Shown piece by piece: positions 25,880-34,873 of a DNA stretch of 64,000 bases (position 1 is the first letter of the stretch; every line of letters begins with the position of its first letter). Under the pieces are notes generated by a model. It saw nothing but the letters and a program-made list of their open reading frames with translations, was not told where the DNA came from and ran no database searches. The stretch is from contig NZ_OZ240671.1 in assembly GCF_965198575.1 (NCBI RefSeq), positions 3,844,001-3,908,000 on the forward strand, given 5' to 3'. Position numbers and translations under genes: made by a program. Origin of the DNA: Lichenicola sp965198575. Lineage in GTDB: Bacteria > Pseudomonadota > Alphaproteobacteria > Acetobacterales > Acetobacteraceae.

Positions 25880-28004
25880 CGGCGGCCGGTCGTGCGCGTT
25901 GCCAGGCCCAGATCGCGAACGCCTGCACCAGGGCGGCTTCCTTCAGGCTGTCGAACCGGCCGGAGGCGCCACCATGGCCGGCTTCCATGTTGATCCGGCA
26001 CAGCACCGGGTTGGCCGACGTGCTGACATCGCGCAGCCGGGCCGCCCATTTCGCCGGTTCCCAGTAGGTCACGCGCGGGTCGGACAGGCCGCCCATCGCC
26101 AGGATTGTCGGATAAGCGGCGGCGCGGAGGTTGTCGTACGGCGAGTAGCCGGCGATCAGGTCGTAGGCGTCGGGATCGGTGATCGGATTGCCCCATTCCG
26201 GCCATTCCGGCGGGGTCAGCGGCAGGCTGGTGTCGGACATGGTGTTCAGCATGTCGACGAACGGCACCTGGGCGATGATGCCGGCGAACAGCTCCGGCGC
26301 CAGGTTGGCCACCGCACCCATCAGCAGCCCTCCGGCCGAGGCACCGTGCGCCACGATGCCGCCGGCCGAGCCGTGGCCGGTGGCGATCAGCGCGCGTGCG
26401 CAGGCGACAAAATCGGTGAAGCTGTTCGGCTTGGCGCGGCCGCGTCCGTCGAGGAACCAGCCGCGGCCTTTTTCCGAGCCGCCACGAACATGTGCGACCG
26501 CATGGATCCAGCCGCGATCGACCAGGCTCAGGGTGCGCGTCGAGAAGCTGGCTTCGATGGCATGGCCGTACGAGCCGTAGCCGTACAGCAGCAGCGGCGC
26601 GGTGCCGTCGGTGGGGGTATCCGTGCGCATCAGCACGGTGATCGGGACCTGCGCGCCATCGGGGGTGGTGGCCTGCAGGCGGCGGGTGACATACGCGCCG
26701 CTGTCATGTCCCGACGGGATCTCCTGCACCTTGCGCAGCGTACGGGCGCCGGTCGTCATGTCGTAGTCGTACCAGTGCCGCGGCGTGGTCGGCGACTGGT
26801 AGCCGTAGCGCAGCGTGGTGGTGTCGAACTCGTACGAGCCGTCCAGCGAGAGCAGGTAGGCCTCCTCCTCGACGGCAATTTCCGCGGCATGCGCGCGGAT
26901 GTCCGGAGCGTCGGCGTCGGCGATCGGCACCATCAGGATGCGGTTATTGACGTCGCGGCGCTCGATCCAGGCCAGGTGCCCGGCGAACGCCGTCACGCCG
27001 ATGATGAAGTGGCCCGGACGGTGCGGCACCCAGGGACGCCAGGCGCTGCGGTCCGGGTCGGACACCGGCGTCTGCATCAGCGTGAAGTCGATCGCGTCGC
27101 CGGTGTTGGTGTGCACGATGAAACGGTCGTGCGCGCCGCCCGGCCAGTGGATCAGGCTGTAGCGCTCGCCCTTCACCCGCGGCGCGGCGATGCGTGGTGC
27201 GGCAGTCGGATCGGTGGCCGGGATCAGCAGGGTCTCGCTGGTTTCCTGGTCGCCGCAGGTGATCATGATCCAGGCGCGCGACGCGCTCACCTCGACGCCG
27301 ATGAAGAAGCCCGGGTCGGTTTCCTGGTACACCAGCACGTCTTCGCCACCGCGGGCAGGGCGGCGATAGATCCGCGTCGGGCGGCCATGCTCGTCGCGCC
27401 AGGTCCAGAAGATCCAGGCGCTATCGGGAGAGAATGCGAAATCACCGGTGGAGCTCTCGACCGGACCGGGCAGCGTTTCGCCGGTGTCGAGGTCGCGCAC
27501 CTGGATGCGGTACACTTCCGATCCCTGCGCATCCTCGGCGTAGGCATACAAACGGTGATCGGGCGAATGCTGCGCGCTCGCCACCACGTAATAATCGTGA
27601 CCGAGCGAGAGCGCCTGCACGTCCAGCAGCACCTGCTCGCCGGCCGAGGATCCGCGCGGCCGTCTCGCATGCACCGGATGCTGCGCGCCCGGCTCGTAGC
27701 GGGCGTAGTATTCCCAGGCTCCGTCCGGCACCGGCAGGGACATCTCGTCCTGCTTCATCCGGCCCTTCATCTCGGCAAGGATTTCCGCCTGCAGCGACGT
27801 CGTGGGCTCGAGCAGCGCATTCGCGTAGGCGTTCTCGGCGCGCAGATGCTCGGCGATATCGGCACGCAGCGCCGCCGGGTCACGCAGCACGGCTTGCCAG
27901 TTCTCGTCCTTCATCCACGCGTACGGGTCCACCCGGACACGCCCCAGCTGCTCGATGCGATGCGGCTCCTGGCGGGCGGTCGGCGGCGACGGCACTTCGG
28001 TCAT
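25869..28004 (-). CDS. ptrB: Oligopeptidase B (S9A prolyl oligopeptidase family)
   Basis: A 711-residue cytoplasmic serine peptidase that cuts oligopeptides after basic residues. The N-terminal part is a beta-propeller (VDPYAWMKDENW, then repeats with HSPDHRLYAYAEDAQG). The catalytic domain has GASAGGLLMG (nucleophile Ser), a DPRVTYWEPAKWAARLR segment (Asp) and MEAGHGG (His). ATG 28004 overlaps the upstream DUF488 stop (ATGA), so the two genes form an operon. Length and all triad residues are normal. Confidence 0.93.
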   Translation of the reverse strand: MTEVPSPPTARQEPHRIEQLGRVRVDPYAWMKDENWQAVLRDPAALRADIAEHLRAENAYANALLEPTTSLQAEILAEMKGRMKQDEMSLPVPDGAWEYYARYEPGAQHPVHARRPRGSSAGEQVLLDVQALSLGHDYYVVASAQHSPDHRLYAYAEDAQGSEVYRIQVRDLDTGETLPGPVESSTGDFAFSPDSAWIFWTWRDEHGRPTRIYRRPARGGEDVLVYQETDPGFFIGVEVSASRAWIMITCGDQETSETLLIPATDPTAAPRIAAPRVKGERYSLIHWPGGAHDRFIVHTNTGDAIDFTLMQTPVSDPDRSAWRPWVPHRPGHFIIGVTAFAGHLAWIERRDVNNRILMVPIADADAPDIRAHAAEIAVEEEAYLLSLDGSYEFDTTTLRYGYQSPTTPRHWYDYDMTTGARTLRKVQEIPSGHDSGAYVTRRLQATTPDGAQVPITVLMRTDTPTDGTAPLLLYGYGSYGHAIEASFSTRTLSLVDRGWIHAVAHVRGGSEKGRGWFLDGRGRAKPNSFTDFVACARALIATGHGSAGGIVAHGASAGGLLMGAVANLAPELFAGIIAQVPFVDMLNTMSDTSLPLTPPEWPEWGNPITDPDAYDLIAGYSPYDNLRAAAYPTILAMGGLSDPRVTYWEPAKWAARLRDVSTSANPVLCRINMEAGHGGASGRFDSLKEAALVQAFAIWAWQRARPAAVTA

Positions 28005-28531
28005 GCGGGTCTCTTTCTCGGGGTCGCGCGGGGTCGTCTGGCTGCGGGCTCGGGGATGTCGATGGCGCAGACCAGGTGCTGGATCCGCTGCCCGCTCTCG
28101 CCGGCGATCATCCCGGCCACCAGGGTGCGATGGCAATGGCTGTGGTCGCGCTCGAAGCACAGCAGGCACGCACGACGCTCGATGGCCAGCGCGTGCGCCT
28201 CCTGCAGCGCCGCCTGTGAGCGGTCACCCTGCATGTGCGCCTCGAAGATCCGCTGCATGGTGCCGACATCGCCGCGCCGGACCGCCTCGCGGCCTTCCTT
28301 GGGGGTGCCGAGTGGCTGCAGATGCACGTACTCGATGCCGGCCTCGGCGAGACCCGCGGCCAGGATGCGCTTGGAGAAGCCAGCCCGCCTGGAAGCGGCG
28401 ATGGCCCGCACGTCGATCAGCAGCCGGGTGCCGGCCTGGCTCAGGGCGTCGCGCACCTGGTCGAAGCGGGCGCTCTCGTAGCCGATCGTCAACAGCGGTG
28501 GGGGGCCGTCATCGGCGGGACTATTGCTCAC
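28001..28531 (-). CDS. DUF488 domain-containing protein
   Basis: A 176-residue protein. LLTIGYESARFDQVRDALSQ starts the domain, LLIDVRAIAASRRAGFSKR is the conserved DVR motif, and CLLCFERDHSHCHR is the diagnostic cysteine/histidine motif. Function is unknown; the fold suggests a nucleotide- or nucleic-acid-binding enzyme. It is translationally coupled to ptrB downstream. The C-terminus is basic (ARRPRATPRKRPA). Confidence 0.9.
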   Translation of the reverse strand: MSNSPADDGPPPLLTIGYESARFDQVRDALSQAGTRLLIDVRAIAASRRAGFSKRILAAGLAEAGIEYVHLQPLGTPKEGREAVRRGDVGTMQRIFEAHMQGDRSQAALQEAHALAIERRACLLCFERDHSHCHRTLVAGMIAGESGQRIQHLVCAIDIPEPAARRPRATPRKRPA

Positions 28532-28614
28532 CGGCGGAGGCTAGCAGGGTTCCGGCGCCACACCGAGAACCGCTCGTGAATCCGGCAGCAGTTCCGCACT
28601 GTGCATGGCCGATG

Positions 28615-28648
28615 GTGGCTGATAACGTTCCGTCCGAAGATCAGCCAC
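28615..28648 (+). promoter_or_regulatory. Inverted repeat in the leader of the His-rich peptide gene
   Basis: GTGGCTGA (28615-28622) and TCAGCCAC (28641-28648) form a perfect 8-bp stem with an 18-base loop. The 3' arm ends next to the CGGAG ribosome site of the gene at 28662, so pairing could limit ribosome access. No known riboswitch class is recognised. Confidence 0.4.
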
Positions 28649-28661
28649 GGAGTGTCCCAGA

Positions 28662-28805
28662 GTGCGTCTCTTATCAGTTATTGCCGGTGTCGTGTGCCTG
28701 CTGGCGACGGCAACCCTGGCCCAGGCCGAACCCTATCACCACCACCACTATGTGCGGCATCACCACCACTACATCCCGCATCACGACGACGTGCCGCGCC
28801 ACTGA
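28662..28805 (+). CDS. Small secreted histidine-rich peptide
   Basis: A GTG-started frame of 47 codons: a signal peptide (MRLLSVIAGVVCLLATATLAQA, predicted cut after AQA), then a mature part of 25 residues, 11 of them histidine, in clusters of four and two (PYHHHHYV, RHHHHYIPHH). CGGAG lies ten bases upstream of the GTG. Such a His-rich exported peptide would bind Zn, Cu or Ni in the periplasm. There are no metal transporter genes immediately beside it. It is too short for standard gene calling but has every mark of a gene. Confidence 0.65.
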   Translation: MRLLSVIAGVVCLLATATLAQAEPYHHHHYVRHHHHYIPHHDDVPRH

Positions 28806-28906
28806 TCGGCCGACCTGCCGGGGGGATAAGCGACCTGGTGCCGCGGTAGGCTGATCCGCGGCACCACCCCTTGTCCGGCCCTGGTGCGCAGTGCCATTGC
28901 AAAGGC

Positions 28907-30148
28907 ATGCAGCACCCGGCCAGCCGCCAGCCTCTGGCCAGACCCGCGAGTCCCGAGCGGATTGCCCGTGGCAGCCCGGATTATCGCCGGTTCCGCATCG
29001 CGCTGTTCCTCGCCGGCTTCTCCACATTCTCCCTGCTGTATTGCGTGCAGCCGCTGCTGACGGTGTTCCGCGACGATTTCCGCACGAGCCCCGCCGGCGC
29101 ATCGTTGGCACTCTCGCTCAGCACCGGCTGCCTCGCCGCGTCGATCCTGTGCACCACGCCGCTGGCCGCCTGGGCCGGGCGCCGGCGGGTGATGGGCGCC
29201 TCGATGGTGCTGGCGGCCTTGTGCAACATCGCCGTCGCCTTCGCCCCCGGCTGGAGCACCCTGTTGCTGCTGCGGGCGATCGAGGGCGTGCTGCTCGGCG
29301 GCGTCCCGGCGGTGGCGATGGCCCACCTGGCCGAGGAGATCGACCCCGCCGACCTCGGAGCCGCGATGGGGCTGTATGTCGGCGGCACGGCGTTCGGCGG
29401 CATGGCCGGGCGGGTCGGCACCGCGTTCGTGTCAGACCATGCCGGGTGGCGCGCCGGGATGCTGGCGGCGGGGGTGTCGTGCCTGCTGGCGGCCCTGCTG
29501 TTCCTGTGGCTGTTGCCCACCGCACGTGCGATGCCTGCCCGGACGGAGGCGGCCACCAGCCGGGCGGTGCAGCGGCATCTCCGCGCCTGGTGGCTGCATC
29601 TGCGCGACCCGGGCATGGGCGGGCTGTTCCTCACCGGCTTCCTGGCGATGAGCACCTTCGTCACGGTGTACAACTATCTCGGCTTCCGGCTGCTGCGGCC
29701 GCCCTTCTCGCTCAGCCAGGGCGGGTCCGGTGCAGTGTTCATGGTGTACCTGTTCGGCATCGTCGCCTCGCCGCTGGCCGGGCGCGTGTCCGCCCGCTTC
29801 GGTCGCGCGCCGGTGCTGATCGCGGGCCAGCTGATCGGATTGGCCGGGCTCGCGCTCACGCTGGACGCGTGGCTGCCGTCGGTGTTGTGCGGCCTGGCCC
29901 TGATCACGGTCGGCTTCTTCGTCAGCCACGCGATCGCCAGCGCCTGGGTCGGCCACCGTGCGACCATCGACAAGGGCCACGCGGCGTCGCTCTATCTGCT
30001 CGCCTATTATCTCGGCTCCAGCATCATGGGCTCGGTGGGCGGCTGGTTCTGGAGCGCTGCTGGCTGGCCTGGGGTGGCCGGATTCGCAGCGGTGCTGCTT
30101 GCGGCGGGGCTGGCGACGGCGCTGCTGCTCGGGCGCCGCAGGGTTTGA
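28907..30148 (+). CDS. Major facilitator superfamily transporter (YnfM-like)
   Basis: A 413-residue, 12-segment permease. FSLLYCVQPLLTVFRDDF starts the first segment pair, AAWAGRRRVMGAS is the loop 2-3 motif A, and the second half repeats the pattern with VSARFGRAPVLIAG. ATG 28907 is preferred over a start at 28871. YnfM-type MFS proteins export drugs or arabinose-like sugars; the substrate is not predictable. The gene is followed by an SDR gene after 26 bases and is probably co-transcribed with it. Confidence 0.88.
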   Translation: MQHPASRQPLARPASPERIARGSPDYRRFRIALFLAGFSTFSLLYCVQPLLTVFRDDFRTSPAGASLALSLSTGCLAASILCTTPLAAWAGRRRVMGASMVLAALCNIAVAFAPGWSTLLLLRAIEGVLLGGVPAVAMAHLAEEIDPADLGAAMGLYVGGTAFGGMAGRVGTAFVSDHAGWRAGMLAAGVSCLLAALLFLWLLPTARAMPARTEAATSRAVQRHLRAWWLHLRDPGMGGLFLTGFLAMSTFVTVYNYLGFRLLRPPFSLSQGGSGAVFMVYLFGIVASPLAGRVSARFGRAPVLIAGQLIGLAGLALTLDAWLPSVLCGLALITVGFFVSHAIASAWVGHRATIDKGHAASLYLLAYYLGSSIMGSVGGWFWSAAGWPGVAGFAAVLLAAGLATALLLGRRRV

Positions 30149-30174
30149 CGGAACAACGATCAAGGAGACCGATC

Positions 30175-30933
30175 ATGGCGCAACAGGATGGCAAGGTTGC
30201 CTGGGTGACGGGAGCCGGGAGCGGCATCGGCGAGGCGGCGGCGCGGGCGCTGGCGGCGTCCGGCGTGACGGTGGTGCTGAGCGGGCGGCGTCCCGAGGCG
30301 CTGCAGCTCGTGGCGGATGCGATCGCAGCTGCGGGCGGAATTGCGCACGTGCAGGTGGCCGACGTCACCGACAGCGACGCGGTGCAGCGGGTGGCCGCCT
30401 GGACCCGCGACACGCTCGGCCGCATCGACATCCTGGTGAACAATGCCGGCTCGAACATCCAGGCGCGGTCGTTCGCGGCGCTGACGCCGGCGGGTGTCGA
30501 CCAGGTGATCGGCGCCAACCTGTCGGCCGCGTTCTATTGCGTGACGGCGGTGTTGCCGATCATGCGCGCGCAGGGCGACGGCGTGCTGATCCACACCGGC
30601 AGCTGGGCCGGGCGGCATCCGTCACCGGTGTCGGGTGCGGCGTATTCGGCGGCCAAGCAGGGCATGATGGTGATGAGCCAGCTGCTGAACGAGGAGGAGT
30701 GCGTCAACGGGATCCGATCCTGCGTGATCTGCCCTGCCGAAACCGCGACGCCGATCCTGGACAAGCGGCCGGTGAAGGTGTCGGACGAGAGCCGCGCGCG
30801 CATGCTGCAGCCGGACGATCTCGGCGACCTGATCCGCTACGTGGCGTTGCTGCCGGCGCATGTGTGCATGAACGAGGTGGTGATCTCGCCGACCTGGAAC
30901 CGGATGTTCCGGGCTGTGCTCGACAGGGAATAA
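30175..30933 (+). CDS. Short-chain dehydrogenase/reductase
   Basis: A 252-residue SDR with AAGGAG upstream of ATG 30175. The cofactor motif TGAGSGIG (residues 13-20), NNAG (the NAD(P)-stabilising motif), a catalytic Ser region HTGSWAG and the YSAAK catalytic Tyr/Lys motif are all present. A basic pair (GRR) after strand 2 suggests NADPH. Substrate unknown. The C-terminal half keeps the PAETATPIL loop typical of this family. Confidence 0.9.
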   Translation: MAQQDGKVAWVTGAGSGIGEAAARALAASGVTVVLSGRRPEALQLVADAIAAAGGIAHVQVADVTDSDAVQRVAAWTRDTLGRIDILVNNAGSNIQARSFAALTPAGVDQVIGANLSAAFYCVTAVLPIMRAQGDGVLIHTGSWAGRHPSPVSGAAYSAAKQGMMVMSQLLNEEECVNGIRSCVICPAETATPILDKRPVKVSDESRARMLQPDDLGDLIRYVALLPAHVCMNEVVISPTWNRMFRAVLDRE

Positions 30934-30958
30934 GCCGGGGCGGCGGCGCGGTCCGGCT

Positions 30959-31897
30959 CTAGAACAGCAGGCCGCGCTTCAGCATTCCGTGGATGCCCTT
31001 CTCGCCGTTGACCGTCTGGGTCACCCGGAAATCCACTGCCAGCGAGCAGAACTGGTACGCCTGTTCGCGCGACAGCTCCGACCGGCTGCAGATGAACCCG
31101 ATCATTTCCCGCAACGCCATGCGCATCGCGGTGTCGAGATCCTCGTGCAGTCCCATGCTGATGAAATGCGTGGGCGTCTCGGCGCGCGGAAACCGCAACG
31201 CCGCGTTCTTGTGCAGCACGAAGGTGAAGGTGCCGGCGAGATCGATCTCGAGCGCGTTGATGCACACCTCGCCGTCGCCCTGCACGCCGTGGCCGTCGCC
31301 GCAGGAGAACAATGCGCCCGTCGCCCAGACCGGCAGGAACAGCGTGCTGCCGGCGACGAGCTCCTTGTTGTCGAGATTGCCGCCGTGCTGGCGCGGCTGC
31401 ACGGTGCTGATCGCGCCGAACGTGGGCGGCGGCGCCACGCCCATGACGCCGAAGAACGGTGCCAGCTGGAGTTCCGGCCCGTATGGCAGCCGGGCCGTGC
31501 CGCGTGCGCGATCGACCGGGATGTGGGTCAGGAAGGGACGGTCGAACTCGCGGGGCAGGGTGCCGGCGAGCGGGCGGAAGCCGCAATAGCCCCAATCCTG
31601 GGTGATCTCGACGGCCTCGATGCGCACCTCCAGCATGTCGCCCGGCTCGGCGCCGGCGATCGCCACCGGGCCGGTGATGATGTGGCCCGGAGCGCGCTCG
31701 AGTTCGGCGTGGATCTGCAGCAGACGCGGGTCGGGGGTGAACGGGGAGCCCTCCGGCGGCATCACCGCGGGCACGCCGGACACCGTGGCGATGGTCACGC
31801 TGTCGCCCGGCTGCACCATCAGCACCGGGGCGAAGGCGGCATCGAACAGGCCCCAGCGGCAGGTGGCGGGCGAGGGGTCGAGCCGGTGCAGCGTCAT
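30959..31897 (-). CDS. Acetamidase/formamidase family protein
   Basis: A 312-residue enzyme of the FmdA/AmdA fold: GPVAIAGAEPGDMLEVRIEAVE (strand motif, split here around residue 80), then LPVWATGALFSCGDGHGVQGDGEVC, which is the family's metal/substrate motif. It hydrolyses short amides (formamide, acetamide) to acid and ammonia. ATG 31897 has GGAG nine bases upstream. The gene lies four bases after the stop of the dienelactone hydrolase gene, so the two form an operon. Confidence 0.9.
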   Translation of the reverse strand: MTLHRLDPSPATCRWGLFDAAFAPVLMVQPGDSVTIATVSGVPAVMPPEGSPFTPDPRLLQIHAELERAPGHIITGPVAIAGAEPGDMLEVRIEAVEITQDWGYCGFRPLAGTLPREFDRPFLTHIPVDRARGTARLPYGPELQLAPFFGVMGVAPPPTFGAISTVQPRQHGGNLDNKELVAGSTLFLPVWATGALFSCGDGHGVQGDGEVCINALEIDLAGTFTFVLHKNAALRFPRAETPTHFISMGLHEDLDTAMRMALREMIGFICSRSELSREQAYQFCSLAVDFRVTQTVNGEKGIHGMLKRGLLF

Positions 31898-31901
31898 GCG
31901 G

Positions 31902-32744
31902 TCACACTCCGTGCTGGTGCAGCCAGGCGAGGGCGCGGTTCCAGCCAGCCTCTGCGTCGGCACGGTGATAGCTCGGGCGGTAGTCGGCGTGGAAGCCGTG
32001 CGGCGCGTCCGGATAGACGACGATCTCGACCTCCCGGCCGGCTGCCCGGGCGCGGGCTTGTGCCGCGTGCACGTCGGCGATCGCGATGCTGGAATCTTGG
32101 CCGCCATAGAGACCGAGCAGCGGGCATTTCAGGCTGGCTGCGAGCTCGAGCGGGCTGTGCGGCTGAATGGGTGTGTCGGTGGTGTTGACCGGGCCGTAGA
32201 AGGCGATTGCGGCTTTCAGGTTCGGGTTGTGCTCGGCGTAGAGCCAGCTGTCGCGGCCGCCGCGGCAGAAGCCGAGGCAGGCGAGGCGGGACGGGTCGCC
32301 GTGTTGGCCGTGTGCCCAGGCGGCGGTGGCGTCGAGGTCGGAGAGGAGTGTCGCGTCCGGCGCCTTGGAGATGACGTCGCGCACGATCTGCTGCGGGTCG
32401 GTCATGGTCGAGAGGTCGGCGATGCGGGCGTAGAGTTCGGGTGCGACGGCGAGGTAGCCCTGATGGGCGAGGCGGCGGCAGACATCCTTGATGTATTCAT
32501 GGACGCCGAAGATCTCCTCGATCACCAGCACGATCGGGAACGGACCGTTGCCTTGCGGCCGGGCGGCATATCCCGGCAGCGCGCCGTCGGCGACGGGGAT
32601 ACGCACTTCCTCGGCGACCAGGCCGGTGCTGTCGGTATGGATCGGCGTCGCGTCCGCATACGCGATCGCGGGGGTGAAGCCGACGATCAGGCTACTCATG
32701 ACGAAGCTGCGGCGGTTCAGGACCGGCTGAAAATGGTCTATCAA
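31902..32744 (-). CDS. Dienelactone hydrolase family protein, exported
   Basis: A 280-residue alpha/beta hydrolase. The N-terminus NRRSFVMSSLIVGFTPAIAYA is a twin-arginine signal (RR followed by a hydrophobic stretch). Catalytic residues appear as GFCRGGR (Cys), GGQDSSIA (Asp) and PHGFHADYR (His). This is the carboxymethylenebutenolidase family. It is the first gene of an operon with the acetamidase-like gene; a pathway shared by the two is not known to me. Confidence 0.9.
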   Translation of the reverse strand: MIDHFQPVLNRRSFVMSSLIVGFTPAIAYADATPIHTDSTGLVAEEVRIPVADGALPGYAARPQGNGPFPIVLVIEEIFGVHEYIKDVCRRLAHQGYLAVAPELYARIADLSTMTDPQQIVRDVISKAPDATLLSDLDATAAWAHGQHGDPSRLACLGFCRGGRDSWLYAEHNPNLKAAIAFYGPVNTTDTPIQPHSPLELAASLKCPLLGLYGGQDSSIAIADVHAAQARARAAGREVEIVVYPDAPHGFHADYRPSYHRADAEAGWNRALAWLHQHGV

Positions 32745-33058
32745 ATGCGATTTCCTGAGGTTAGAGATTTTATGATGCCGTGCTTAGTTGAGAGCAGCTG
32801 TCATAGTTGTTTTATGTAAGTTGATGAAACTTATCATGGCAACCAAGAGACGTCCCGCCCAAAGTGAGATCTGGAACAAGCAGGCATCCTAAGCTATGAC
32901 GTAGATTTAGAGAATATCGACCTTGGCACTGGATCTGGCAACTGAAAGTAGGTGGAAGACTTCTAGCTTCGAAAGAATGACCGATCTTTAATAATACACA
33001 GACGCTATAAACTAAAGATTGAAATATGATATAAACTCTCCAGCAAGAAGGCGGATAC
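32745..33058. other. A+T-rich intergenic stretch before the KAP gene
   Basis: No gene is supported; an antisense frame here overlaps the KAP coding strand and looks like a shadow. The sequence switches abruptly to A+T-rich around 32745. TATAAA-like boxes at 33006 and 33033 and AAGAAGGCGG just before 33059 suggest the promoter and ribosome site of the downstream gene. Confidence 0.45.
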
Positions 33059-34750
33059 ATGTCAAGTTCTCGGGCTTTGAAAGAAATTGACCGTTTTCTT
33101 TCGGAGGACCAGCCAGAAGTCATAAGCATCACTGGACGATGGGGTGTCGGAAAGACGACAGCCTGGAAGAGTGAGATTGATCGGCGCTGCAAAGGCGACC
33201 TGTGCAGTCGTCAAATGTATGCTTACGTCTCGGCGTTTGGTATACGAAGCTTGGATAACCTTAAATCCTTGATCTTTCAGTCCACAGTTTCTTTGAAGGG
33301 TAACTCACTTACGCCCACGTGGGATGCGCTATCCGATAGTTTATCAGACGAGGCGAGCAGAAAGGCGCTGTTAGTCAAGGCGTCAAGGCGTTTCGCCCGC
33401 CCGGCTAAAACAATCATCGCCGGGTTACCTGTAGTCGGAAAGCTTTCTGATCTGATCGATTTCAGCAGCTCGTATTTGATATCAAACCAGATCGTCTGCA
33501 TCGATGACATCGAGCGCGCCGGGAACGGCCTGGAGATCCAAGAAATCCTCGGCTTTGCTTCTTTTCTAAAGGAACAAAAGAATTGTAAAGTTGTTCTTCT
33601 TCTCAATGACGAGGGGTTGGGTGATTCAAAGCTTATATATCGTAAATATCTAGAGAAGGTGATGGACCATTCCATTCGTTTTGAGCCTACTCCTCAAGAA
33701 GCAGTTGACCTCGCACTCGGCGATGAGCCGCTTGATCAAGCGCTTGCAGAGCGTACTATCATGCTTGGCGTCACTAATATCCGGGTAATCAAACGGATTA
33801 GGCGCTTTATGGTTTATCTTGAAAAAACGTTACAGGGACTCCACCCTGATGTAATGAAAACCATGATAGCTTCCGTTGCGCTACTTGGTTGGACTGTGTT
33901 CGAGCCTGATTTGGCCCCAAAATTGGACGGCTTGAGGGGCTATCGAAAGACTGCTTCACGTTCATTCGAGGAAAAGTCCGCAACAGAAATAGTAAAACTA
34001 GATCCCATTTTAAGCGCTTATGGTTTTGTTAGTTTCGACGACTTTGATAGGGCCATTCTGTTGGGTTTAGAAGCAGGATGGTTTGATGAGAGAGATATTT
34101 TAGCCCAAGCGCTTATAATTGATAAGCGGTCTAGAGTGTATGGGCTCCAAGAAGCTATGCAAGCCCCGTGGAGACTTATCTACAATAATTTTGATGATAA
34201 TGTCGAAGCCATAGTCCGGGTACTTTGTAGCCCTGGTCCTGAATTGCTTGAGCATATGAGTCCAGCAGAGATCACAGAGCGTATTGATTTGCTGAATAAA
34301 TTGAGTTACGGGGCAGAGTCCGATGCGTTGCTAAAGGATTACTTAGAAAGTATAGAGGCGAAGCCGAGAAAATATTATGAGGAGCGGTCTTCAACGGACG
34401 AAACCGTGCACAAGTCTATAAGAGATACTATTCAAAAAAATCTAGACAAACTTCCGTTGACAGAAAACCCTAAAGAGGTTTTACTAGGGATTACTAACGG
34501 GTGGTCGCAGGAGGCTATCAAATTTCTATCCACAGTTAGTGTGCAGGATCTTGTTGAAATGCTGCAAAGGTCAGCAGGAGGCGAGCTAAGCATGATAGTT
34601 AGTAATGCCGTAAGGCTTGATCAAAGCAAGTATATCGATCCTAATTGCGGTATTGTGGCTACAAACATGCGGCTGGCTTTAAAGGAGTTGGCGAAGAGTA
34701 GCGGTCTTAATGCTGTGCGGGTTCGACGGCTCTTGGGGTATGAACCTTAG
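33059..34750 (+). CDS. KAP-family P-loop NTPase, probable horizontally acquired defence gene
   Basis: A 563-residue protein. Walker A is GRWGVGKTT (26-34), Walker B IVCIDDIERAG (145-155), and the sensor strand CKVVLLLND follows; order and spacing match KAP-type NTPases. The C-terminal ~330 residues are helical and unlike anything I recognise, with no membrane segment. Codon choice is plainly A/T-rich compared with both neighbours, so the gene was acquired recently. KAP NTPases occur in phage-defence and phage-exclusion loci. Here it stands alone, inserted beside a deleted dnaE2. Confidence 0.8.
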   Translation: MSSSRALKEIDRFLSEDQPEVISITGRWGVGKTTAWKSEIDRRCKGDLCSRQMYAYVSAFGIRSLDNLKSLIFQSTVSLKGNSLTPTWDALSDSLSDEASRKALLVKASRRFARPAKTIIAGLPVVGKLSDLIDFSSSYLISNQIVCIDDIERAGNGLEIQEILGFASFLKEQKNCKVVLLLNDEGLGDSKLIYRKYLEKVMDHSIRFEPTPQEAVDLALGDEPLDQALAERTIMLGVTNIRVIKRIRRFMVYLEKTLQGLHPDVMKTMIASVALLGWTVFEPDLAPKLDGLRGYRKTASRSFEEKSATEIVKLDPILSAYGFVSFDDFDRAILLGLEAGWFDERDILAQALIIDKRSRVYGLQEAMQAPWRLIYNNFDDNVEAIVRVLCSPGPELLEHMSPAEITERIDLLNKLSYGAESDALLKDYLESIEAKPRKYYEERSSTDETVHKSIRDTIQKNLDKLPLTENPKEVLLGITNGWSQEAIKFLSTVSVQDLVEMLQRSAGGELSMIVSNAVRLDQSKYIDPNCGIVATNMRLALKELAKSSGLNAVRVRRLLGYEP

Positions 34751-34873
34751 CTCTCTTGTCAGTTCGAAGATCTCGCGGCTCGCTAAAAATGAGATTAGCT
34801 ATATTGCAGTTCGGGTGTTCAGAGTGCACGGAAACCGGAATATCAAATAGCTTGGTGAGCCTGACGCTTTCAC

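Noticed and set aside
32812..33192. A 126-codon minus-strand frame at the start of the KAP gene.
   Set aside because: It overlaps the conserved Walker A coding strand and lacks any similarity or ribosome site.
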